From: Rhodocyclaceae bacterium
Lineage (GTDB): Bacteria; Pseudomonadota; Gammaproteobacteria; Burkholderiales; Rhodocyclaceae
Length of the DNA stretch: 5,800 nucleotides
Assembly: GCA_018262875.1 (NCBI GenBank)
Contig: JADFDL010000118.1
Coordinates: 1-5,800, forward strand
Reading direction: 5' to 3'
The position numbers and the translations under genes were made by a program. The notes below the pieces were generated by a model. That model saw only the letters and a program-made list of their open reading frames with translations. It made no database searches and had not been told where the DNA came from. This document shows, one piece after another, positions 1 to 5,106 of this stretch (the stretch's first letter is position 1; each line of letters opens with the position of its first letter).

Positions 1-1132
1 GCAGGATGACGCCGGCCAGCGAGGAGCGCAGCAGCTCGGGCTCGGTGTGGGCGGGCCGCTTGGTGAAGTCGTCCTCGCCGTAGAGGCGGATGCAGACCCC
101 GCTCATGACGCGGCCGCAGCGGCCGGCACGCTGGTTGGCGGCGGAGCGGGCGATGTCCTCCACCTGCAGCATCTCCACCTTGTTGCGGTGGGAGTAGCGC
201 TTGACGCGCGCCAGCCCTGAATCGACGACGTAGCGGATGCCCGGCACGGTGAGCGAGGTCTCCGCCACGTTGGTGGCGAGCACGACGCGGCGGCCCTTCG
301 CCGGCGCGAAGACCCGCTGCTGCTCCTGCGCCGACTGGCGCGCATACAGCGGCAGCAGTTCGGTACCGGGCGGGTGGTGTTTCCTCAATGCTTCCGCCGC
401 CTCGCGGATCTCGCGCTCGCCGGGCAGGAACACCAGCACGTCGCCCGGGCCGTTGCGATGGCATTCGTCGACGGCGTCGACGATGGCGTCGGGCAGGTCG
501 ACGTTGTCCGCCGGCGGCCGCCAGCGCATCTCGATAGGATAGAGCCGGCCGGAGACCTCGATCACCGGTGCGCCGTCGAAGTGCCTGGAGAAGCGATCCG
601 CATCCAGCGTGGCCGAGGTGACGATCACCTTAAGGTCGGGGCGCTTCAACAGGAGATGCTTCAGGTAGCCGAGCAGGAAATCGATGTTGAGGCTGCGCTC
701 GTGCGCCTCGTCGATGATCAGCGTGTCGTACTGCTTGAGCTGCGGGTCGCCCTGCGTCTCGGCGAGCAGGATGCCGTCGGTCATCAGCTTGATGTAGCTG
801 TCGGGACTGACGCGGTCGGTGAAACGGATCTTGAAGCCCACCGCGCGGCCGAGCTCGCTCTTCAGCTCCTGGGCGATGCGCGTCGCCGTGGCGCGGGCGG
901 CGATGCGGCGCGGCTGGGTGTGTCCGATCAGGCCGTGGGCGCCGCGGCCGAGTTCCAGGCAGATCTTCGGCAACTGCGTCGTCTTGCCCGAGCCAGTCTC
1001 GCCGCAGACGATGACCACCTGATGCTTTTGAATCGCCTCGGCGATCTCGCCGCGGCGGGCCGAGACCGGCAATTCGTCGTCATAGGCAATCGCCGGCCGC
1101 GCGGCCAGGCGGATTTCGGGATCGAATCTCAT
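1..1132 (-). CDS. hrpA: ATP-dependent RNA helicase HrpA, DEAH box (N-terminal part, cut by window edge)
   Basis: The first 377 codons of a DEAH-box (DExH) RNA helicase are present; the rest lies beyond base 1. All superfamily 2 helicase motifs are intact: Walker A GETGSGKT at residues 44-51, the HTQPRR block at 71-76, DEAH at 141-144, SAT at 173-175, [11 protein letters not shown] near 232-242, TNVAETSLT at 287-295 and QRAGRCGR at 334-341. HrpA acts in the cytoplasm on RNA and on stalled or collided ribosomes (family knowledge). The ATG at 1132-1130 is the chosen start; a modest AGGGA lies 11 bases upstream. This gives only about 43 residues before Walker A, roughly 80 fewer than E. coli HrpA as I recall it, so this is a short-N-terminus version or starts further upstream. 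It begins 29 bases after the toxin stop and may be read through from it. HrpA is strongly supported over HrpB by the [11 protein letters not shown] and [10 protein letters not shown] segments. Confidence 0.96.
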   Translation of the reverse strand, partial: MRFDPEIRLAARPAIAYDDELPVSARRGEIAEAIQKHQVVIVCGETGSGKTTQLPKICLELGRGAHGLIGHTQPRRIAARATATRIAQELKSELGRAVGFKIRFTDRVSPDSYIKLMTDGILLAETQGDPQLKQYDTLIIDEAHERSLNIDFLLGYLKHLLLKRPDLKVIVTSATLDADRFSRHFDGAPVIEVSGRLYPIEMRWRPPADNVDLPDAIVDAVDECHRNGPGDVLVFLPGEREIREAAEALRKHHPPGTELLPLYARQSAQEQQRVFAPAKGRRVVLATNVAETSLTVPGIRYVVDSGLARVKRYSHRNKVEMLQVEDIARSAANQRAGRCGRVMSGVCIRLYGEDDFTKRPAHTEPELLRSSLAGVIL

Positions 1133-1161
1133 CGAAAAGTCAGTCCCTGGGGGACGGCGAC

Positions 1162-1461
1162 TCAGGAGCGATCGAGGCGTTCCGTGATGGAAGCGGGATT
1201 CTGGCGGCAATCGAACACCGCCACGACGGTTGCCACATCACCCAGCAGTTCATAGTAAATGGCAAATGGGAAACGCCTGGCAAGCATGCGATGCAGGCGG
1301 CCGTTGAATTTGATGTGGATGCCCGCGTATAGCACCAGCGCATCGATGTCGGCAAACAGGCTGTCAAGAAAGTAGTCGCCAATACCGGGCTGCTGCTTCT
1401 CGTAGAACACGAACCCTTCGAGGAGATCGGTCTCCGCCGAACGGGCGATCCAGACCTGCAT
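1162..1461 (-). CDS. RelE/ParE-family toxin of a type II toxin-antitoxin module
   Basis: A 99-residue protein with the ParE/RelE toxin fold signature (PF05016 type). An N-terminal helical hairpin carries [16 protein letters not shown] (20-35). It is followed by the strand motif [11 protein letters not shown] (61-71) and the C-terminal [11 protein letters not shown] (79-89). Length and motif order match full-length family members, so the gene looks intact. Family members poison either DNA gyrase (ParE) or ribosome-bound mRNA (RelE); which applies cannot be read from the sequence. The ATG overlaps the antitoxin stop by one base (TAATG) and has no strong Shine-Dalgarno of its own, so translation is probably coupled to the antitoxin. 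This is the usual arrangement for keeping toxin below antitoxin. hrpA follows 29 bases downstream. Confidence 0.9.
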   Translation of the reverse strand: MQVWIARSAETDLLEGFVFYEKQQPGIGDYFLDSLFADIDALVLYAGIHIKFNGRLHRMLARRFPFAIYYELLGDVATVVAVFDCRQNPASITERLDRS

Positions 1462-1694
1462 TAACCGGCCCTGGTCTGGTTGCGAATGCGATCCTTTGCT
1501 TCCTGCCAGGGCGAAATGGCATCCGCACCGCTATCGATCAGGCGCATGCGTTCGTCCAGGACTGCACCATGCCAGGCGGGCGGCGCAACGGCGGAACCCG
1601 CACCGGAATCCGCTGCGCACAGAGAATCCCAGAGCGCTTCCATCAGTTTCAGCCGTTCCGCGACGGGCAAATCAGCTATGTCGGCTGTGACCAT
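1461..1694 (-). CDS. Antitoxin, addiction-module component family (PF09720/TIGR02574 type)
   Basis: A 77-residue acidic protein whose N-terminal half, DIADLPVAERLKLMEALWDSL (start near residue 5), and C-terminal half, with VLDERM near 46-51 and SPWQEAKDRIR near 61-71, fit the short antitoxins of the unstable antitoxin/addiction-module component family. Such proteins normally pair with a ParE/RelE toxin encoded just downstream, as here. The ATG at 1694-1692 is preceded by AGGAG (1705-1701) with a 6-base spacer, a much better ribosome site than the toxin has. The stop overlaps the toxin start by one base. The middle (residues 28-38, GSAVAPPAW region) is less family-like and could be a flexible linker. 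I see no obvious DNA-binding domain, so autoregulation by the complex is only a possibility. The 14-base imperfect palindrome just upstream is a candidate operator. Confidence 0.88.
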   Translation of the reverse strand: MVTADIADLPVAERLKLMEALWDSLCAADSGAGSAVAPPAWHGAVLDERMRLIDSGADAISPWQEAKDRIRNQTRAG

Positions 1695-1700
1695 TCGAAG

Positions 1701-1705
1701 CTCCT
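1701..1705 (-). promoter_or_regulatory. Ribosome binding site of the antitoxin gene
   Basis: AGGAG on the minus strand, six bases before the antitoxin ATG. It supports that start and contrasts with the weak site before the toxin gene. Confidence 0.75.
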
Positions 1706-1715
1706 GTTTTACCCG

Positions 1716-1729
1716 GTATGGATCAATAC
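1716..1729. promoter_or_regulatory. Imperfect palindrome upstream of the toxin-antitoxin genes, candidate operator
   Basis: GTATGGATCAATAC reads as GTAT-n-GATC-n-ATAC, symmetric at 12 of 14 positions. It lies in the 42-base gap between the fluC stop and the antitoxin ATG, where a toxin-antitoxin operator would be expected. The gap is clearly more AT-rich than its surroundings. The minus-strand TAGTAT (1732-1727) partly overlapping it could be a -10 element, but I see no convincing -35. The role as operator is inferred from position and symmetry only. Confidence 0.3.
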
Positions 1730-1736
1730 TAGCAGA

Positions 1737-2120
1737 TCACCTGGCGAGCGCGATGAAGCTGGCGATCCCCAGCGCCGTCATCGCCAGCGAGCCGATCAGG
1801 TGCCCACCCGCCGCCGCCAGGGCCCAGCCATATTGCGCGCGTTCGAGCAGCGCCACCACCTCGGCGGAGAAGGTCGAAAAGGTCGTCAGTCCGCCGAGAA
1901 AGCCGGTGATGAGGAAGAGCTTGAGTTCGGGCGAAAGGCCGGCATGGTGGTGGAACAGCGCCACGGCGAAGCCGACCAGATAGCCGCCGATGAGATTGGC
2001 CGCCAGGGTGCCCAGCGGGATCGTCGGGAACAGCGGGTTGAGGGCCGTGCCCAGGCCCCAGCGCGCCCAGGCGCCCAGCGCGGCGCCGCCCCCGACAGCC
2101 AGAAATGAACCCAAGCTCAT
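1737..2120 (-). CDS. fluC: Fluoride channel FluC (CrcB)
   Basis: A 127-residue membrane protein of the FluC/CrcB family, which exports fluoride passively across the inner membrane as an antiparallel dimer. Four hydrophobic segments lie near residues 4-24, 33-56, 66-92 and 99-124. The family hallmark GGLTTFSTFSAE sits at 76-87 and includes the two phenylalanines (81, 84) that line the fluoride path in characterised members. Conserved Arg20, Asn42 in the GTLAANLIGGYLVG segment (37-50) and the TGFLGG lead-in are also present. Length is typical of a single-gene homodimeric type. The start at 2120-2118 is fixed by AAGGAG four bases upstream. The gene is divergent from the bufferin operon, with 115 bases between the two starts. 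No fluoride riboswitch consensus is recognisable in its leader. Confidence 0.95.
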   Translation of the reverse strand: MSLGSFLAVGGGAALGAWARWGLGTALNPLFPTIPLGTLAANLIGGYLVGFAVALFHHHAGLSPELKLFLITGFLGGLTTFSTFSAEVVALLERAQYGWALAAAGGHLIGSLAMTALGIASFIALAR

Positions 2121-2124
2121 GATG

Positions 2125-2130
2125 CTCCTT
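2125..2130 (-). promoter_or_regulatory. Ribosome binding site of fluC
   Basis: AAGGAG on the minus strand, four bases before the fluC ATG. It decides this start over the longer open frame extending upstream. Confidence 0.8.
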
Positions 2131-2144
2131 GTTTTTCAGGCCGG

Positions 2145-2150
2145 ATTGTA
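2145..2150 (-). promoter_or_regulatory. Possible -10 element for fluC
   Basis: TACAAT on the minus strand, 24 bases before the fluC ATG, five of six matches to the sigma-70 -10 consensus. No good -35 is found at 16-18 bases upstream; that stretch is a G-rich tract. It is the most likely place for a fluC promoter, but weakly supported. Confidence 0.3.
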
Positions 2151-2165
2151 ACCTGCCGTAAGGTT
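2150..2165. promoter_or_regulatory. Inverted repeat AACCT-6-AGGTT between fluC and bufA, candidate operator
   Basis: Two perfect 5-base arms separated by GCCGTA, giving a 16-base dyad. It touches the possible fluC -10 and overlaps the proposed ECF -35 of the bufferin operon, so a bound protein could affect both directions. Five-base arms can occur by chance, so the role is speculative. Confidence 0.25.
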
Positions 2166-2185
2166 TCACCCCCACCCCCGGTCTA
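2158..2185 (+). promoter_or_regulatory. Candidate ECF-type promoter of the bufferin operon
   Basis: GTAAGG (2158-2163) and GGTCTA (2180-2185) are separated by exactly 16 bases. This resembles ECF promoters, which often have an AAC-like -35 (for example GTAACC) and a short -10 containing GTC. A start about seven bases after the -10 gives a leader of roughly 44 bases. The spacer is an almost pure C tract. The -35 departs from GTAACC at its last two bases; a better GTAACC at 2148-2153 has no -10 at the right distance. The match was found by eye and is unproven. Confidence 0.35.
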
Positions 2186-2194
2186 TTCCCATGA

Positions 2195-2209
2195 CAGGCA
2201 CAACGCCTG
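2195..2209 (+). other. Small stem-loop in the bufA leader
   Basis: CAGGC-ACAAC-GCCTG forms a perfect 5-base GC-rich stem with a 5-base loop. It would lie near the 5' end of the message if the candidate promoter is right, 14 bases upstream of the bufA Shine-Dalgarno. It might protect the transcript. It has no U-run and is not a terminator. Confidence 0.35.
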
Positions 2210-2223
2210 CCAACCAAATCAAC

Positions 2224-2229
2224 AAGGAG
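2224..2229 (+). promoter_or_regulatory. Ribosome binding site of bufA
   Basis: AAGGAG six bases before the ATG at 2236. It fixes the start there rather than at the in-frame ATG at 2191, which has no such site and would add 15 residues in front of the signal peptide. Confidence 0.85.
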
Positions 2230-2235
2230 AGACAC

Positions 2236-2520
2236 ATGAACCAGAAAGATATCGCCATCCGTTCCGCCCTCGCCAGCATCGTGGCCCTCGGCCTGACCCT
2301 CGGCAGCCAGACCACCTTCGCCGCCAAGGGCGACATGGAAAAATGCTCCGGCATCACCAAGGCCGGCAAGAACGACTGCGGCTCCGCCGGCAATTCCTGC
2401 GCCGGCACCGCCAAAGCCGACCGCGAGAAAGACGCCTGGATCGCCGTGCCGAAAGGCACTTGCGAGAAGATCGCCGGCGGCATGGTCGTCGCCGAAATGA
2501 AGAAAGACATGAAGAAGTAA
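2236..2520 (+). CDS. bufA: Bufferin-type precursor peptide, DUF2282 family (BufA1/GigP-like)
   Basis: A 94-residue secreted peptide. Residues 1-29 are a Sec signal peptide: a charged N-terminus with K4 and R9, a hydrophobic core at about 10-23, and likely cleavage after TFA at 29. The mature part of about 65 residues holds four cysteines (37, 48, 55, 76) in the DUF2282 contexts EKC, KNDC, NSCAG and KGTCEK, and ends in a lysine-rich tail. In characterised relatives the DUF692 enzyme encoded next door oxidises cysteines of the peptide (to thiooxazoles in bufferins), and the product binds copper in the periplasm. It is unusual among RiPPs in using a signal peptide instead of a classic leader. 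It heads a six-gene operon and has its strongest early ribosome site, as expected for the abundantly made product. Family assignment is firm; the exact modified cysteines and the metal here are inferred. Confidence 0.92.
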   Translation: MNQKDIAIRSALASIVALGLTLGSQTTFAAKGDMEKCSGITKAGKNDCGSAGNSCAGTAKADREKDAWIAVPKGTCEKIAGGMVVAEMKKDMKK

Positions 2521-2525
2521 GCGTC

Positions 2526-3380
2526 ATGCGTACGCGCCCCGATTCCGTTTCTGCCACCATCCTTCCGGCGCGGGCCGGGATCGGGCTGCGCGCACCCCAT
2601 TACCGCGAACTCCTCGACACCCTTCCCGACATCGGCTGGCTCGAGGTGCACAGCGAGAACTACTTCGGCGGCGGACGGCCCTTGTGGTTCCTCGAACAAT
2701 TGCGCGCCCATTACCCGGTCAGCCTGCACGGCGTCGGCATGTCGCTCGGTGCGACCACCCACCTCGATCCGGATCATCTTTCCCGATTGAAGGCGCTCAT
2801 CGAGCGCATCGAGCCCGGCCTCGTCTCGGAACACCTGTCCTGGGGCGCCGTCGAGGGGCGGCATCTCAACGACCTGCTGCCGCTGCCCTATACCGAGGAA
2901 GCGCTGGCTCACGTCTGTTCCCGCATCATGCAGGTACAGGATTTTCTCGGCCGCCGCATCCTGATCGAGAACATCTCCAGCTACCTCCGCTGGAAGCACG
3001 ACGCCATCCCGGAATGGGAATTCGTCGCCGAGGTGGCGCGCCGCACCGGCTGCGGCCTGCTGCTCGACGTAAATAACATATATGTCAGCGCTGTCAATCA
3101 CGGCTTCGATCCGCGCGCCTATCTCGCCGCCCTCCCCGCCCACCGCGTCGAGGAGATCCATCTCGCCGGCTTCGACGAGGGCGCGGGGTGTCTCATCGAC
3201 ACCCACGGCAAGCGCGTCGCCGACCCGGTCTGGCAGCTCTACCGCGAAGCCCTCGTCCGCCTCGACCCGCGACCTACGCTGATCGAATGGGACACCGATA
3301 TTCCCGCGCTGTCCGTCCTGCTCGACGAAGCCGCGATGGCGCAGTGCATTCTGGAAGAAGAACATGCCCTCGCTGCGTGA
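2526..3380 (+). CDS. bufB: DUF692 multinuclear non-heme iron oxidative enzyme (BufB, MbnB-like)
   Basis: A 284-residue TIM-barrel enzyme of the DUF692/MNIO family, which uses clustered iron ions and oxygen to modify cysteines of RiPP precursors. Family motifs appear in order: GIGLRAPHYREL (18-29), WLEVHSENYFGGG (38-50), VSLHGVGMSLG (65-75), LVSEHLSW (99-106), ILIENISSYL (145-154), LLLDVNNIYVSAVNHGFDP (178-196), IHLAGF (211-216), DTHG (225-228) and LIEWD (252-256). The His, Glu, Asp and Asn positions expected to bind metal (such as H68, E102, E148, N183, H192, D225, H227, E254) are all kept, so it looks active; individual ligand roles are assigned by analogy. The substrate is almost certainly the BufA peptide, whose gene ends five bases upstream. 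The ATG at 2526 places GIGLR at the usual distance, but its Shine-Dalgarno is poor, so translation may depend on ribosomes leaving bufA. Confidence 0.95.
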   Translation: MRTRPDSVSATILPARAGIGLRAPHYRELLDTLPDIGWLEVHSENYFGGGRPLWFLEQLRAHYPVSLHGVGMSLGATTHLDPDHLSRLKALIERIEPGLVSEHLSWGAVEGRHLNDLLPLPYTEEALAHVCSRIMQVQDFLGRRILIENISSYLRWKHDAIPEWEFVAEVARRTGCGLLLDVNNIYVSAVNHGFDPRAYLAALPAHRVEEIHLAGFDEGAGCLIDTHGKRVADPVWQLYREALVRLDPRPTLIEWDTDIPALSVLLDEAAMAQCILEEEHALAA

Positions 3381-4140
3381 AGCGCAGGCAGCTTTCGCCC
3401 GCGGCCTGCTCGATGCGTCGGACACCGCCGTGCTGGCGCACCTCGCCGGCGCGCACGGCATGGACGCAGACGCCGGCCTCGCCGTCTATCGCAACAGCAC
3501 CTTCAGCAACTACCGCGGCGCCCTGCGCGAGGCTTATCCGGTGATTCAGCGCCTGGTCGGCGAGGAATACTTCGATCAGGCGGCGGACGATTTCATCCGC
3601 TTCACGCCCTCGACGTTCGGCGACGTGAATCTCTATGGCGCCGGCTTCGGCGACTTCCTCGCGAGCTATCCCGGCGCGCGCGAACTTGTCTACCTGCCCG
3701 ACGTCGCCCGGCTGGAATGGGCCGTACACCTGGCCTTCCAGGACATCGACTGCGAACCGCCGGACTTCGCGCGCCTGGCCGACGTGCCGCCAGAGCGCCT
3801 CGCTGCGCTGCGCTTCTCCCTGCATCCCTCGGTGCGGCTGCTCACTTCGCCCTGGCCTGTCCTCGCCATCTGGCGCGCCAATCAGCCCGCTTGCGACGAC
3901 AATGAAGCCGTCGATCTCGGCTCCGGCGGCAACCGCCTGCTGGTCATCCGCCGCGGCCATGACGTCGACCTGGAACTCGTCTCCGCCGCGGAATTCGCAG
4001 CGCTCGCCGCCCTGGCGAACAAGGCCAGCCTGGGCGATGCCCTGGAGGTCGCCCACATGGCCGATCCGGACTTCGATTTCGGCGCCTTCCTGCAGCGACA
4101 TGCCGCCGTCGGCACCTTGGCCGATTTCACGCTCGAATAA
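3364..4140 (+). CDS. bufC: DUF2063 family RiPP maturation partner (BufC/HvfC-like)
   Basis: A 258-residue cytoplasmic protein with a DUF2063 domain over about residues 4-100. Its hallmarks are LAVYRNSTFSNYRGAL (39-54), the YPVIQRLVGEEYF helix (58-70), LYGAGFGDFL (90-99) and VYLPDVARLEWA (109-120). The C-terminal half (about 140-258) is less conserved and is probably the RRE-like wing found in MbnC/BufC-type partners (family knowledge). Such proteins pair with the DUF692 enzyme and help it recognise the precursor peptide. The start overlaps the end of bufB by 17 bases and has GGAAG six bases upstream, so enzyme and partner are likely made in step. An alternative start further in would remove the N-terminal helix and is less likely. 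Confidence 0.92.
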   Translation: MPSLREAQAAFARGLLDASDTAVLAHLAGAHGMDADAGLAVYRNSTFSNYRGALREAYPVIQRLVGEEYFDQAADDFIRFTPSTFGDVNLYGAGFGDFLASYPGARELVYLPDVARLEWAVHLAFQDIDCEPPDFARLADVPPERLAALRFSLHPSVRLLTSPWPVLAIWRANQPACDDNEAVDLGSGGNRLLVIRRGHDVDLELVSAAEFAALAALANKASLGDALEVAHMADPDFDFGAFLQRHAAVGTLADFTLE

Positions 4141-4143
4141 TTT

Positions 4144-4148
4144 GGAGG
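4144..4148 (+). promoter_or_regulatory. Ribosome binding site of the doxX-family gene
   Basis: GGAGG with a 5-base spacer to the ATG at 4154, in the 13-base gap after the bufC stop. It sets this start within a longer open frame that overlaps bufC. Confidence 0.8.
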
Positions 4149-4153
4149 AAGAT

Positions 4154-4603
4154 ATGATCGTGCCCGCCCTCGTCGCCAAACCCTGTGGCCTGGCCACCGC
4201 CGGCCTCAATTTCGTCGCGCCGCTGTTCGACTTGGCGCTGCGGCTCTACGTCGCCTGGGTGTTCTTCCGTTCCGGCCTGGTCAAGATCCAGAGCTGGGAC
4301 GCCACGCTCTACCTCTTCGAGAACGAATATGCGGTGCCCTTCCTGCTGCCCGAACTGGCGGCGTATCTCGCCGTATTGGCGGAACTGACTTTTCCGCCGC
4401 TCCTCGCGCTCGGCCTCGGCACGCGCTTCTTCGCGCTGGCGCTGTTCGCCTTCAATGCCGTCGCCGTGATGTCCTATCCGGAGCTGTCGCCCGCCGGCCT
4501 GAAGGACCACCTCCTGTGGGGCGCGCTGCTGCTGGTGACCCTCTTCCACGGCCCCGGCCGGCTGTCGCTCGACGCCTGGCTGTGCAAGCCTGCCGGCAAA
4601 TGA
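4154..4603 (+). CDS. DoxX-family inner membrane protein (BufD/GigT/HvfD-like)
   Basis: A 149-residue integral membrane protein of the DoxX family. Four hydrophobic segments lie near residues 22-42, 67-88, 90-107 and 117-133. The first ends in the conserved FFRSGLVKIQSWDATLYLF (37-55), followed by the EYAVPFLLPELAAYLA block. DoxX-type proteins are the regular fourth member of DUF2282-DUF692-DUF2063 operons, but their biochemical role is unsettled; redox or membrane-stress support, or help with handling the modified peptide, has been considered. The end overlaps the sigma factor start (ATGA at 4600-4603), tying its translation to the regulator. A single cysteine near each end (11, 144) is not enough to suggest a redox pair. 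Confidence 0.88.
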   Translation: MIVPALVAKPCGLATAGLNFVAPLFDLALRLYVAWVFFRSGLVKIQSWDATLYLFENEYAVPFLLPELAAYLAVLAELTFPPLLALGLGTRFFALALFAFNAVAVMSYPELSPAGLKDHLLWGALLLVTLFHGPGRLSLDAWLCKPAGK

Positions 4604-5106
4604 TCTTCAGCCTGCACAGCCGCCAGTTCGACCAGACCGCCCGCGCCTATGGCGCGGACCTCTACCGCTACGCCTACTGGCTGTGCCGCGATCGCTTTGT
4701 CGCCGAGGATCTGGTGCAGGAAACCTTCGCCCGCGCCTGGAAAAACTGGGCCCGCCTGGAAGACCTCGCCGCGGTGAAGCCCTGGCTCATCGCCATCCTG
4801 CGCAACGAGCACGCCCGGCTCTATGAGCGCAAGCGCCTCGATTACACGGACGACGACCCGCAGGAACTCGATCTGCCGTCCGCCGTCCAGGCCGGCGCCC
4901 ACCTGGAACTGGAGCAACTGGTCGAAACGCTGCCGGAAACTTACCGCGAGCCGCTGGTGCTGCAGGTGCTGGGCGGCTACGAGTGCAAGGAGATCGCCGG
5001 GATGCTCGGCACCACCGAGGGCGCCGTCATGACCCGCCTCACCCGCGCGCGACAGGCGCTGCGCGCCCATCTCGAAACAGGCGACCGTGCAAGGAGGTCG
5101 ATATGA
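4600..5106 (+). CDS. ECF RNA polymerase sigma factor, RpoE/SigF-like
   Basis: A 168-residue ECF sigma factor with only the two core domains. Sigma region 2 spans about 7-80 with LYRYAYWLCRDRFVAEDLVQETFARAW (21-47); DLVQETF (37-43) is the family hallmark, followed by PWLIAILRNEHARLYERKR (61-79). Sigma region 4 spans about 103-158, beginning at LVETLPETYREPLVLQVLGGY and ending in the helix-turn-helix IAGMLGTTEGAVMTRLTRARQAL (132-154). It directs RNA polymerase to a small set of promoters and probably includes its own operon. The start overlaps the doxX stop (ATGA); the only upstream site is weak, so translation is likely coupled. The alternative start at 4516 lies inside doxX and lacks support. 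It overlaps the next gene by ATGA, the usual sigma/anti-sigma arrangement. An analogous ECF sigma controls buf-type operons in other bacteria. Confidence 0.93.
   Translation: MIFSLHSRQFDQTARAYGADLYRYAYWLCRDRFVAEDLVQETFARAWKNWARLEDLAAVKPWLIAILRNEHARLYERKRLDYTDDDPQELDLPSAVQAGAHLELEQLVETLPETYREPLVLQVLGGYECKEIAGMLGTTEGAVMTRLTRARQALRAHLETGDRARRSI
5091..5098 (+). promoter_or_regulatory. Strong ribosome binding site of the DUF3379 gene
   Basis: AAGGAGGT, a full anti-16S match, four bases before the ATG at 5103 and inside the sigma gene. It is the best ribosome site in the operon, which suggests the anti-sigma candidate is made in excess over the sigma factor. Confidence 0.85.

Noticed and set aside
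374..1255. Long plus-strand open frame (293 codons) opposite hrpA
   Set aside because: It is antisense to a gene with all helicase motifs intact, has no recognisable domain, and is the usual shadow of GC-rich codons.
2121..2200. Fluoride riboswitch in the fluC leader
   Set aside because: I looked for the conserved GGNGAUGG start and the CUGAUGACUCCU-like 3' segment and did not find them.
2195..2209. Stem-loop as a terminator between fluC and bufA
   Set aside because: The stem is only five bases, has no T-run, and the genes diverge from here, so no terminator is expected.
1729..2235. Minus-strand open frame (168 codons) overlapping fluC in another frame
   Set aside because: The fluC frame carries the family hallmark and a good ribosome site; this one is an out-of-frame shadow.
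2191..2235. Earlier in-frame ATG for bufA
   Set aside because: No Shine-Dalgarno before it, it would bury the signal peptide behind 15 polar residues, and it lies where the transcript probably begins.
2166..3461. Long minus-strand open frame (431 codons) opposite bufA and bufB
   Set aside because: It covers well-identified genes on the other strand; its composition is low-complexity and matches no family I know.
3274..4209. Minus-strand open frame (311 codons) opposite bufC
   Set aside because: Antisense shadow of bufC; no ribosome site or domain.
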